Below, piece after piece: positions 34,671-45,584 of a DNA stretch of 64,000 bases; the first letter of the stretch is position 1; each line of letters opens with the position of its first letter. The DNA is taken from positions 7,006,001 to 7,070,000 of the forward strand of contig BSBN01000047.1 of NCBI GenBank assembly GCA_027924645.1. The letters run 5' to 3'. This DNA comes from Cunninghamia lanceolata. Taxonomy: Eukaryota > Streptophyta > Pinopsida > Cupressales > Cupressaceae. Below the pieces are notes generated by a model. The model was not told where the DNA came from and made no database searches. It worked only from the letters and a program-made list of their open reading frames with translations. A program made the translations under genes and the position numbers.

Positions 34671-35128
34671 AGACAAATGCTTTTTGTTTTAAAGCATGTG
34701 CTTTCATCCTCAGCTCATCCACTCTATAGTTAGAAAGAAATCACTTTGTAATAGTTGGAATCTTCTTTTTTTTAAAGCAAATTGCTTTAAAGCATTTGTT
34801 TATTGTATCTTTGTCTTATAATAGTAATAAAACTTGCGAGTTGGCAAGTTAGGGTTAATCAAGGAGATTTTAGTGTTCCCTACTTCTCTGATTTTAGTAT
34901 AAATAAGAGCAGACTTGCTCATTGTATGGTAATGGAAATTGTGATAGCAAATTTGTTGTGCCTATTCTAGCCTGCAAGTCTTGTTATTCCAAGTGTCTGT
35001 TCACTCTATGTTCATTGTAAGATCGACTTTTGTGATAACTAATTTGTTGTGCCTGTTCTAGCTTGCAAATCTTGATATTCCAAGTGTCTGTTCACTTTCT
35101 GTAATCTGTTCTCCGGTGTAATTGATTC

Positions 35129-35790
35129 TAGGCCTGTTTCTTTGATTTCCTGATCCAGAGTTCTTCTGACCGGATCCGAAACTTTCACCTTTCTCATATC
35201 CCAAGCCATGCTTGTCATCTACCCTCTTTTGGCTTTCAAGAAGAACTTCAAGTTGAGCAGAGCTTATCTTGAATTTCTCTTTGCATTCATTTGCTGTTTG
35301 AAGATCCCTTTTAAGAGTATCTATCTGATTCTCAAGTTGTTCTTTATTATCTCTGGCTTCTTCAAGATCAAATTCCAGATGCCTGATTATTCTATCCATT
35401 TTGTGGCAGTCGTCTGACTTCTCCTTGAGAGATTGTTTTAGATTATCTTCAATTTTCTTTTTCTCTTCAATTTCTTGGGTGAATCTCATAACCCCTAATT
35501 CCATTTCATGTCTAACCATAATGACTTCTTTTGATAGCTTCTCACATAGCTTATTTTTCTCATTCAGATCTTCATTTGTATCATTAGCTTCACTTTGACT
35601 TGCTAATTGTTGAAGTAGATCCTTTTCTCTTTTTTACAGATATACTCAATTTTTCTTTTAGCTCATTTATGAAATCATCAACTTTTTTGAGTCTTTCTCT
35701 CAAGTTATTGACTTCAGAGTGAGATTGCTCGAGATCATCTAGGTCAGACTGAAGTTGTTCCTTCATACCATACATATCCATTAGGATTCC
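35129..35790 (-). pseudogene. Coiled-coil gag fragment
   Basis: The minus strand encodes MDMYGMKEQLQSDLDDLEQ, then a long heptad-like Lys/Glu/Leu-rich coiled coil (IIRHLEFDLEEARDNKEQL), and KRVDDKHGLGYEKGESFGSG, which matches the gag at 43672-44437 and 48960-49350. It is cut at 35129, just before the zinc knuckles, by the end of repeat B. The PBS-like TGGTATAAGAG (35834-35844) and the LTR at 35847 lie upstream of it, so this is the 5' end of an element running left. A frameshift lies near 35590. Confidence 0.8.
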
Positions 35791-35831
35791 CAGATCTTCC
35801 TCAAGCTGTTAGGCTTTATTTAGAGGAACTT

Positions 35832-35844
35832 GGCTCTTATACCA
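35832..35844 (-). other. Primer-binding site, one base changed
   Basis: The minus strand reads TGGTATAAGAGCC (usual form TGGTATCAGAGCC). It sits two bases left of the LTR 35847-36963 and belongs to the gag fragment on its left. Confidence 0.8.
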
Positions 35845-35846
35845 AT

Positions 35847-36963
35847 TGTTGGAAACAAGGCAAATAATTGAGAGGGGGGGGGTCGTGAATCATTTATCTT
35901 AAATATCTTAATTTTCTTCTCTTCTGTAATATTAGTGCAGCATCAAAACATAACAGCATACATAATCATGAGAGCAGAAATAAAATCAACGCACATAACA
36001 CAAGGATTTTTACGTGGAAATCCCTGTTAAGGGAAAAACCACGGGGTAACTAACCCAAGATTGTATTCTCTGTTAAAAGAATAAGTACAAAATGACACTT
36101 AACAATTAGGGCTCACTGCCTGAGCACACTGCTCACAAGAGGCACACTGCCTACAAGAGACTCACTGCCTACAATGTTTATGGAAGGCAACCAAGTGTTT
36201 GAACTGATGAGAGGCATCCACATATGCTGAGATTCAGTTCCGGTTAGGCTCAATATACTGATCTACTACACTTCATTCTTCTTCTGCTTTAGTGCTGTTG
36301 TTCTATCACATATCGGACATATATTCCTGCTTCCACTCTGCTCTTTGCCTTTCCTCGCACACACTATGTCAACACACACACCTTCATACCAAAATCAATC
36401 TGGTATATATATCCGCATCAAGGATTTCAACATCTTTCTAGTCGGCAACCGGAATATTCAAGATATTTACAAGGTACTGATCTGTCGGCTGAATCCATGC
36501 TTGATATGTGATGCGTATTCAAGACATAGAGTTAGAAGTCATCAATCAAGTGGTCCAACCATGTATGATCTCTCAATTAGCTTGACAATCATCAATTTCT
36601 CATCCGGATTAAAGTCTGATGCTCTGTCGGTCAATTCTTCCTTAGTCTGCTCTATCTTTCAGGAACCCAACACTTAGATGATCATATCTTTTCACTCTTT
36701 CATCACCGGAGGCTCAATCTCTGGAATGCAGCAGTAATGGTACTCCCCTTGACTTCCCCAAGTCCGCACTTTGCTGAGATACATCCTCTGAGAGATTCGG
36801 ACCTGATTGTCAGACCTTGCTGCATGCTCTGTTCTTGTTCACCGGACCAAAACACTCTTCCATTTGACTTCCGGTAAAGACATACTATGTGTTGCGGATA
36901 TGTGGGATAAACTTTGTTGCCATCAATGACAACAATAATGAAGCCACATACATCTTGCCAACA
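35847..36963 (-). repeat. LTR shared by two non-autonomous elements
   Basis: 1,117 bp, TGTTGGAAAC…CTTGCCAACA. It has a PBS on its left (5' LTR of the gag fragment at 35129) and a polypurine tract on its right (3' LTR of the element that carries ORF X at 36964-38312). The leader hairpin is at 36014-36042. The terminal hairpin is decayed: AATAATTGA / TCATTTATC around a G run. Confidence 0.85.
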
Positions 36964-37140
36964 ATCTCCCCCTTTGGCATTGATGGCAACACTTAGTGAA
37001 AAATGATTGTGTCGTAGCAAACTCCCCCTTTGTTGAGGCTCTGTCTTATGTACACTTTTACCGGAGGTCCCCCTTAGCTGGATTCCACATTTTTCACTAC
37101 TCCTCACTCCCCCTTTGACATCAATGGCAAAGGGTGGTAT
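36964..37140 (-). other. Polypurine-tract cluster
   Basis: Four purine tracts on the minus strand: CCAAAGGGGGAGAT next to the LTR, then AAAGGGGGAGT (37020), AAGGGGGAC (37069) and AAAGGGGGAGT (37107). Same arrangement as at 24618 and 39238, linking these pol-less elements to the Sirevirus-like copia. Confidence 0.75.
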
Positions 37141-37205
37141 CCGCACACCAAAATTTGCAAAAACCAACCTATACATAGCCACATAAATATATATACATGT
37201 CATAT

Positions 37206-38312
37206 TTACATATACCTAAGTATATCCGCAAAAGTGGTCTTCAACTGGACATATTCTGTTGCCCAACTCTGCTTCATCCTGTCCAAAATTGAGATGTGAC
37301 CACTCAACAAAAATGCAAAAGCTTCTGCCCTCTTTAAGTCTGTCGGATCACTGGTCCGAGCTGTGGTCTGAGCATCAATGAAGGCCTCATGCATTGCCTC
37401 TAACTTAGGGATAATTATCCCTCTTAAGCTCACTCATCCTACTTATTCTATTCTTCTTTTCCTTTTCAAGCTTCTTTATTTCATTTATAGTCGCAATAGC
37501 ATGGCATTCTTGATTCATTATGGATGAGGTGACAGGATCAAAATTCTGAGATCAACTTGACAGTTTACCCTCTTGTTCTTCCACCTTCTTTGCAATGTCG
37601 TCTGTCACTGTGGACCAAGATAGACAAAATTTGTACAATTCTCCACCATCTTTAAGAGCATTTTCTAGGCTCTTTATCCCAATATCCAAATTTCTCCCAT
37701 CATTTTCTATGAGTACCTGTACTTCGGAGAATCTCTTTCCGAAAAACTCTTTTCGGACTTTCGCTTCTGCCGATTTCTCCAAAGAATCAAAATGTGTGCT
37801 AACAGAATTAAGAAGAGATTTCAAGTTACCGCATGAAGAGGCCGAAAGATCCTTTGGGAAGGATGGCATGATCTTCTCCAACACACCGGATGCAATCTCT
37901 ATCAGCTCACAGTTTTCCATCTGAGACTTCAGAAGATTTTCTTTTGCTTTAGCTTGAGCAAAAGATGCTACCTTCATTGTCTGAACCAGAGAGAGGGAGT
38001 CAAAATTGAGTGGTTCTTGAAATAGTTCTGGTTCATCTATTTCCATCATCTCTTTGGTCAGGAAGTTTTTCACTGCTTCTACAGTGTCTCTTGTCGGAGA
38101 CAGAGTCTTCTTTTCTTTTGCAGCCTCAGAACTGTCATCAAAGATCTTCTCTGTGTGTTCTTCTTCTCTTCCCTTTTTCTCCTCTTCTTGACTCAATTTC
38201 TCCTCTTTTCTTCCTTCTCCTTCAGTTTCGGAGTCAGCAGGGGGATCCGAAAGAGAGATGTTTACTTCTTCATGGACTTCCTCTTCCGGAATAAAGGAAT
38301 CCAAGTCCTTAG
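37206..38312 (-). pseudogene. ORF X of the older element, C-terminal part
   Basis: Minus-strand continuation of 45585-47774, split by the element 38313-45584. After joining at the CTTAG duplication the frame passes directly into DLDSFIPEEEVHEEVNIS, matching the intact order in the inserted copy. An acidic Glu/Lys stretch follows, then a long helical region (LFQEPLNFDSLSLVQTMKVA; GIKSLENALKDGGELYKFCL; INEIKKLEKEKKNRI-like) and the C-terminal block AEAFAFLLSGHISILDRMKQ, ending YVQLKTTFADILRYM with a stop at about 37206. Frame changes occur near 37430 and 37555. The function is unknown. No enzyme motif is visible. Confidence 0.7.
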
Positions 38313-39237
38313 TGTTGATAACTGAGAGGGGGGGGTGAATCAGTTATCTTAATTAATGTATTCTCTGTTAGAAGAATAGAAATACAAAATGGCACTTTCC
38401 AATTAGGGCTCACTGCCCGAGCACACTACTCACAAGAGGCTCACTGCCTACAATAGTTTATAGAAGGAAACAAGATACTTGAACTGATGGAAAGCATCCA
38501 CATGTGCTTGGGTTCAGCTCCGGTTGAGCTCAATATACTGATCTACTGCACTTCATTCTTCCTTTGCCTTAGTGCTATTGTTCTGTCACATACCAGACCT
38601 CTATCTTTGTTTCCACATTGTTCTCTGCTTTTCTTCGCATTACATAATCCACCACACCTCATCGAAATCCATCTGGTATATATATCCGCACCAAGGATTT
38701 CATCATCTTTCTAGTCGGCATCCGAAATAGTCAATATTTTCCCAAACTCTGATCTGTCAGTTGAATCCTTGCTTGTCAAGTGATGCGTATCAAAGAGATG
38801 CTTATAGAAGTCATCAATTATGTCGGCCAATCATGAATGATACCTTAGGAAGATTGATCACCATCAATGTCTCATCCGGATTAAGATCTGATGCTCTGTC
38901 GGTCAGTTCTTCTTCTATCTACTCTGCCAAACAGGAACCCAAAACTTAGCGCTTATATCTCTTCACTCTTTCATCACCGGAGGCTCAATCCCTGGAATCT
39001 ATCAGTCAAGGTATTCCTCTTGACTTCCCCAAGTCCGCACTTTACATAGATACTTCCTCTGAGAGATCTGGACCTGATTGTCGGACCTTGGTGCATACTT
39101 TATTCCTAGTCACCGGACCAAGTTATTCTACAATCTGACTTCTGGTATAGACACACCATGTCCTACGGATGTGTGGGATGAACTTTGTTGCCATCATTGA
39201 CAACACTCATGAAGCCATAATGTGTCTCTTGCCAACA
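38313..39237 (-). repeat. 3' LTR of the gag/ORF X element (internally deleted)
   Basis: 925 bp. Compared with the 5' LTR, 165 bp (44538-44702) are replaced by TTAATTAA, which removes the leader hairpin. The terminal hairpin GATAACTGA / TCAGTTATC is kept (38317-38348). Confidence 0.92.
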
Positions 39238-39420
39238 ATCTCCCCCTTTGGCATTGATGGCAACACTTAGTGAAAAATGACTAACTGTTATACTACACTC
39301 CCCCTTGGCTGATGCTTTGTTCTAATGTACATTTTTACGGAGCTCCCCCTTAGCTGGATTCCACATTTTTCACTGCTCCTCACTCCCCCTTTGACATCAA
39401 TGGCAAAGGGTAGGGTCCGC
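39238..39420 (-). other. Polypurine-tract cluster
   Basis: The minus strand carries GCCAAAGGGGGAGAT next to the LTR, then CCAAGGGGGAG (39297), AAGGGGGAGC (39342) and AAAGGGGGAGTGAG (39381). The spacing parallels 36964-37140. Confidence 0.8.
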
Positions 39421-39480
39421 ACACCAAAATTTCCAAAAACAGTCTATACATATCCGCATAAGTATATATACAAGTTGTAC

Positions 39481-42400
39481 TTACATATACTTAAGTACGT
39501 CTGCAAAAGTATTCTTCAACTGTACAACTTCTGTCGCCCAACTCTGCTTCATCTTGTCCAAAATTGAGATGTGACCACTCAACAGAAATGCAAAAGCTTC
39601 TACCTTCTTAAGATCTGTCGGATCATTGGTCTGGGCTGTGGCCTTTGCATCAGTTAGGGCCTCATGCATGGCCTCTAACTTAGGGATAATGATCCCTCTA
39701 AGTTCACTTAACCTTTTTATTCTATTTTTCTTCTCCTTCTCAAGCTTCTTTATTTCATCTATCACTGTAATAGTCTGACACTCTTGATTTACTATGGAGC
39801 AGGAGAGAGGATCAAAACTTTGAGATAAACTTAACAGTTTATCCTCTTGCTCTTTTACTTTCTTCTCAATATCCATGGTCACTTTAGGCCAGGATAAACA
39901 AAATTTATAGATATCTCTGCCATCTTTAAGAGCATTTTCTAAGCTCTTTATTCCAATATCCATAACTCTCCTATCATTTTTTATTAGACCTTGTACTTCA
40001 GAGAGTCTCTTTTCCAAAAACTCCTTCTGGACCTTTTCTTCTACACTTTTCTAAGGAATCAAAATGTGAATGAACAGAACTTACAAGAGACTTTAGATTA
40101 CCGGTCGTGGAGGCCAAAGGATCCTTTTGGAAGGATGGCATGATCTTCTCCAATACACCGGATGCAATTTCTATGAGCTTGCAGTCTTCCATGTGAGACT
40201 TCAGAAATTTTTCTTTTGCCTTTGCTTGAGTAAAGGATGCTAGCTTCATGGTTTGAATCGGGGAGAGGGAGTCAAAATTGAATGGTCCTTGAAGAAGTTC
40301 CAGTTCATCAAATTCCATCATCTCTTTGGTTAAGAAATCTTTGACTGCTTCTGCTGTGTCTCTTGCCGGTGACAAGGTTTTCTCCCCTTCTGCAGCCTTA
40401 GCACTGTCATTTGAGGTTTTCTCTGTTTGACCTTTTTCTTTTTCTTGTACTTCTTCTCCTTGACTGGTTTTCTCCTTTAGATCCGGAGTCTGCAGGGGAA
40501 ACCGGAGGAGAGATGTTTGTTTGTTCATGAACTTCCTCTCCCGGAGCAGAGGAATCTAAGTCCTTAGTTTTCTCTTCACTTGTCTCCTTTTCCTCTTCTC
40601 CATTTTTTACAGTAGATTCTTCTTCTTCATCCACGGCAGAGGGTTCATTACCTAGGTCCTCTATAACAGGAATATTGAATCTTTTAAAAACATTCCGGAG
40701 GATATCTTCTGTTTCTTTTGCCACCTTGTTAGTTTTTCCAAGCATAAGCTGATTCATTCTAGCCTTACTCTGGAACTCATCCTTGCAATCTTTGAAGATT
40801 TGTTTCAGAGTAATTGAAGCATAGAGCTAAATGGCTATCTGTTCTCTAATTTCTAAGTCCTTTGCCTTGGTGTTTTCCTTTCTCATTTCAAGTTCTTTCT
40901 CTAAACTTTTGGGAATTAGAGAGATGATTTCAATAAATGCTTTATTGTATATGTTCAAATACTTAACTATGGCTTCCTCCAAAGTCTTTTTATCTGCATC
41001 ATTATACTCATCATAGAATTCTGTTATTGGTTGCAGATTCCCATCCATAATGATTGCTTTGACTACATCATCAATGGATAAAGTAGGCTTCTCAACAAAC
41101 TCTTCTGTCCCTTCTTCAATAGAGGGTTCACCGAATGTTTTCTTTTTCTTCATTTTCTTTACTTCCACATCTAATTGTCTCTTCATCATCCTTTTGGCTT
41201 GTATAAGACCTTGTTGCCTTTTTCTTGGTTCTCTTTTCTCCTTTTCCAAATGTCTGAACTTCCGGTTTCGAGGCTTTTTGACTCTTGGAAGTGGCAAGTG
41301 CAGAGCTTTTGGATGATCTGGTCCGGGAGGGGGCTTGTACCGGGGCACCTTCTCTTTATGTCTCTTCTTTTTCTTTCTCTACCCTTTCCATCTTCTCTCT
41401 GTTTGCATCAAGTGCCTCTTTTGATATGCCATAGCTTTTGGCAACATTTTCTACTTCTTTTCTCACTTTTCTCTTCATCTCCGGTTGTCTAAGTTCCACA
41501 TGAATCTTTACACTCAACTCTTCAAAGGTTCCAAACCTTTTTGCCTTAGGATCCTTGGGTTGACTAAGCATGTGTTGAACATGTAGCTCTACAATTTTCT
41601 CATCTACTTCATACCCCATTGGCATGATCTAGACTATCCTTGGCTCCACAACCTCTATTAGGCACTGATCAGTTTCTACCTTAAAACATACTGTATCCTT
41701 ATACTTTTCAACCAATGATTGGGGCACCTGGCATAACCCCACAGATCTGTGTTTTGTGCCTTGGCATCACCAAGCCCATGCAAATAATCCCTGATTTGTA
41801 TGGCTACTGGTTTGTCATTTTGCCACATCCAACCACTAGATCCGGGTAGCTCGTTCATGTAATAAAAGAACAGACAAAGTATCAAGCCACCGTATTTGAA
41901 GAAGATCTTGTCCTTCTTTATCTTCTGCAGATTCTCCAAAAGTTTGTTTAGAAGGAGCTCACAGAGATCATAGTCAGCATTTTCTTTAAGCATCTGATAA
42001 GCAGTGTAAATTGTAGTTCCGGGTACTGAATTTTCCCTGCTGGAGTGATATATCTTGTAACTGATTATCATGGAGGCAAACTTGATATCCGGATCAGTGA
42101 TATCTTCTATTGTCATTACTCTCTTATCAAATTTCGATCATGTTGCCTCACTCACTGTCTGATTCTTGACTGACTTGAGAGCAGGTATCCCACCGGATGA
42201 GTGCAATCCGGTAACTGCCCTAATGGCATCCTTGGTTATCTTGAGTGGTCTCATCAACCACATAAAGTTGTCATGCAATCTACTCAGAACAAACCGGACC
42301 CATTCATCTTTTGCAAAATAGGGGAAATGAATGTATTGTGCAAAATGCTCGTCCCGGATGGCTTTCTACTGAGGTTTTAGTTCAAATGATTCATCTATTA

Positions 42401-42608
42401 GCTGCTTGGGATATATATCCATCAACTTAGATTCCCCAAAATCCTCAATATTGGCATGAATGTATACCCTAACGTCTTCAACATGCAAAACCCCATGCGG
42501 AATGCTAGAAAAGGCGCCTACGGGATCAACTTCTAGGGATTTGTATGGATGCTTCTTGAATTTTGGGAGCGGTCTATCAGTGATCTTCACAACATTTGGT
42601 GTAGCCAT
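39481..42608 (-). pseudogene. ORF X, copy in the complete element
   Basis: About 1,040 codons starting MATPNVVKITDRPLPKFKKH at 42608. The N-terminal globular region includes GAFSSIPHGVLHVEDVRVYI and ADYDLCELLLNKLLENLQKI. A Lys/Arg/Ser-rich basic linker follows (41100-41350), then acidic stretches (40400-40700) and a helical C-terminal region ending LKNTFADVLKYM at 39481. It is broken by a stop at 42363, and by stops and frameshifts around 42140, 41670, 41350, 40800 and 40020. It lies where a Sirevirus carries pol, directly after gag, but shows none of the pol motifs. I do not recognise the family. Confidence 0.75.
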
Positions 42609-43257
42609 CTTTCAAAAGATTCAGAGAGAGATTTCAAGAACGGAAAATACCTTTTACGCTTTTAGGGTTCACGGAATGAGCCGAAAAGATCGTCAATTGA
42701 CTTGAATTTTGCAGTTGATCCTTGAGAGAAATGAAGCAAACTTGTTTGCAGAGCTCTTCTTATCTTTTTCACTAATGCAAATGTGCAAATGACAAGCAAA
42801 TGAACCCTTTTATTTCTGAGCAAACCCAAATTCCATATTGCAATAAATGCGCAACTTAAGTCATTCCGGTTGCCTTGTTCTCCTTGTTCTGAGAAGGATC
42901 TTTTCCGGATCACTGAGATATACATAGAGTTTTTCTTGATGATTAGTGGCAATCTATCCTCCTTTCCCCAAACATTTGATCTACCCGCAAATCAAGATGC
43001 TTCGAATTTGAATCATACCGGATCTATCTATGAAAATCATGTTCTTACCGGATGACTGTTAAACCGGATTAATCTCAGATGATTAACCTCTTCAAATTCC
43101 TTGCGGATCTTTCATATCTTTCCCAAGGGTTATTTAGATGTTTCTCTGAGAGCCCTTTTAGTCCGCAACCTTCCATGTGCCAATTTCAGGCACTAATTGA
43201 CTGGCTGGGGGAAAATATTTTTCTTTTGTTACTCCCCCTGAGCCAGAGCTCATCTAT

Positions 43258-44455
43258 TTAGTTTCCGGAAGGAATATCAGCACCAGATTCTGGTGCAGAT
43301 CCATCCCCATCATTTTCTGTACTTTTCTTCACCCATATCTTGTTCATCTCTCTTTGAATTTCATCCACATTCACTTTTCCTTTTCCTTTGTCTTGGTTTT
43401 GATTAGGATGCACTGGACCCTTTTTGTTCTGATTCTTACTTCTGTAGAATTTGGCAATATGACCGGATCTATTGCAATTGTAGCAAACAACATTTCTTTG
43501 CATATTTGACTGATATCCTCTTGATCTACACTAATTAGCCATATGTCCCATTCTATTGCATGCAAAGCATCTACCATTGAATGAATTGTTCATTTGCATA
43601 TTTTTGCATTCATGAGTTTTATGACCATACCTTTTGCAATTAAAGCACTGTCCAAAGAAGGATGAATTAGTCTAATTCATTCTTTGTCTGCACTGATTTG
43701 CTTTATGACCAAAGTTATTGCAATTGTGGCAGTATCCATTGAAGGAAGGATATCTTTGAGCATTTGGTTGCCTTACCGGAGGTCTTCTAGGCCTGTTTCT
43801 TGGATTTTCTGATCTGGAGTTCTTTTGACCGGATCCGGAGCTTTCACCTTTTTCATACCCCAAGCCTTGCTTGTCATCTACCCTCTTTTGGCTTTGAAGA
43901 ACTTCAAGTTGAGCAGAGCTTATCTTGAATTTCTTTGTATTCATTTGTTGTTTGAAGATCCCTTTTAAGAGTGTCAATCTGATTCTCAAGTTGTTCTTCA
44001 TTATCTCTAGCTTCTTCAAGATCAGATTAAAGATGTCTGATTATTCTATCCATTTTGTGGCAGTCTTCTGATTTCTCCTTGAGAGATTGTCTTAGATCAT
44101 CTTCAGTTTTTTTTCTTTTCTCTTCAATTTCTTGGGTAAATTTCATAACTCCTGATTCCATTTCATGTCTTACCATAATGACCTCTTTTGATAACTTTTC
44201 ACATAACTTGGTTTTCTCCTTCAGATCTTCATTTGTGTCATTGGCTTCACCTTGACTTGCCAATTGCTGAAGTAGATCCTTTCTCTTTTTCATAGAGATA
44301 CTCAATTTTCCTTTTAGTTCATTTATGAAATCATCAGCCTGTTTGAGTCTTTCCTTCAATTTCTTGACTTCAGAGTTAGATTGCTCAAGATCATCTAGGG
44401 CAGAATGAAGTTGTTCCCTCATACCATACACATCCATTTGAATTTGCAGATCTTC
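43258..44455 (-). pseudogene. Coiled-coil gag with four zinc knuckles
   Basis: Begins within ~50 bp of the PBS with LEEDLQIQMDVYGMREQLHS and lacks the UBN2 capsid region seen in the autonomous copia. Coiled coil to about 43980; the segment QKRVDDKQGLGYEKGESSGS is typical of Sirevirus gags. Four CCHC motifs then follow in tandem: CHNCNNFGHKANQC, CFNCKRYGHKTHEC, CFACNRMGHMAN-stop-C and CYNCNRSGHIAKFY (last Cys changed to Tyr), between about 43740 and 43440. Stops lie at 43530 and 43676, and a frameshift at about 44020. It was probably an RNA-binding protein that recruits the element RNA into particles. Confidence 0.88.
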
Positions 44456-44487
44456 CTCAAGCTATTAGGCTTTGTTTGGAGGAACTT

Positions 44488-44500
44488 GGCTCTGATACCA
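44488..44500 (-). other. Primer-binding site of the gag/ORF X element
   Basis: The minus strand reads TGGTATCAGAGCC, two bases inside the 5' LTR. It is identical to the site in the Sirevirus-like copia, consistent with shared reverse transcription. Confidence 0.92.
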
Positions 44501-44502
44501 AT

Positions 44503-45584
44503 TGTTGATAACTGAGAGGGGGGGTGAATCAGTTATCAACAATTAATTTAACTTTTTGTTCTTCTTTAACAACTAGTGCAGTATCAAAGCAAATAAGCAT
44601 TCATAATCATGAAAGCATAAACAAAGTCAAGATACATAACACAATGATTTTGACGTGGAAAACCCTGTTAAGGGAAAAACCACAGGCGGACTAACCCAAG
44701 AATGTATTCTCTGTTAGAAGAATAGAAATACAAAATGGCACTTGCCAATTAGGGCTCACTGCCCAGCACACTGCTCACAAGAGGCTCACTGCCTATAATA
44801 GTTTATAGAAGGAAACAAGATACTTGAACTAATGGAAAGCATCCACATGTGCTTGGGTTCAGTTCCGGTTGAGCTCAATAAACTGATCTACTGCACTTCA
44901 TTCTTCCTCTGCCTTAGTGCTGCTGTTTTGTCACATACCGGACCTCTATCTCTGTTTCCACACTATTCTCTGCTTTTCTTCGCATTACATAATCCACTAC
45001 ACACCTTCTCATCAAAATCCATCTGGTATATATATCCGCACCAAGGATTTCATCATCTTTCTAGTCGTCATCCGGAATAGTCAATATTTTCCCAAAATCT
45101 GGTCTGTCGGCTAAATCCTTGCTTGTCAAGTGATGCGTATCAAAGAGATGCTTATAGAAGTCATCAATTATGTCGGCCAATCATGAGTGATACCTCAGGA
45201 AGCTTGATCACCATCAATGTCTCATCCAGATTAAGATCTGATGCTCTGCTGGTCAGTTCTTCTTCTGTCTACTCTGCCAAACAGGAACCCAAAACTTAGG
45301 TGCTTATTTCTCTTCACTCTTTCATCACCAGAGGCTCAATCCCTGGAATCTATCAGTCAAGGTATTCCTCAACTTCCCAAAGTCCGCATTTTACATAGAT
45401 ATTTCCTCTGAGAGATCCGGACCTGATTGTCAGACCTTGTTGCATACTCTGTTCTTGGTCACCGGACCAAGTTACTCTACAATCTGACTTCCGGTATAGA
45501 CACACCATGTCCTGCGGATGTGTGGGATGAACTTTGTTGCCATCAATGACAACACTCATGAAGCCATAACGTCTCTTTCCAACA
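44503..45584 (-). repeat. 5' LTR of the gag/ORF X element
   Basis: 1,082 bp. The terminal hairpin is exceptional here: TGTTGATAACTGA and TCAGTTATCAACA form a perfect 13-bp stem (44503-44541) that includes the very end of the LTR. The leader hairpin GTGG-AAAA-CCC-TGTTAA-GGG-AAAAA-CCAC is at 44655-44683. TATATATA-type promoter sequence lies near 45028. Confidence 0.92.

Larger units (their letters stand above)
22268..35128 (+). mobile_element. Repeat copy B (ORF Y family), split by a copia
   Basis: Plus-strand counterpart of repeat A. It starts at the same TGTTGTACC terminus. It carries a 150-bp tandem duplication, three ~305-bp monomers, a leader, ORF Y and a ~450-bp 3' region. The copia 23338-30440 is inserted in the third monomer. 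After ORF Y come TTTAAAGCA-type inverted repeats, a TATA-like TATAAATA at 34899, and a ~100-bp diverged duplication (AATTTGTTGTGCCT… at about 34950 and 35041). The 3' limit is set at 35128, where gag sequence of another family begins. No second terminal repeat matching 22268 was found. Confidence 0.6.
38313..45584 (-). mobile_element. Complete non-autonomous gag/ORF X LTR element
   Basis: A 7,272-bp minus-strand element flanked by a perfect CTTAG target duplication (38308-38312 and 45585-45589). The LTRs start TGTTGATAACTGAG. It contains a PBS, a coiled-coil gag with four zinc knuckles, ORF X and a four-fold PPT cluster. It has no protease, integrase, RT or RNase H. It sits inside ORF X of a related element, so it moved after that element had inserted. 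It must have used enzymes supplied in trans, plausibly from a Sirevirus-like copia such as 23338-30440. Confidence 0.92.

Noticed and set aside
22268..35128. Repeat B as a standard LTR retrotransposon with its own PBS and 3' LTR
   Set aside because: The start resembles an LTR terminus, but no primer-binding site, polypurine tract or matching second terminus was found, so the class was left open.
37552..38304. A stand-alone host gene for a coiled-coil protein
   Set aside because: It is the C-terminal part of ORF X, flanked by PPTs and LTR, and recurs in the neighbouring element.
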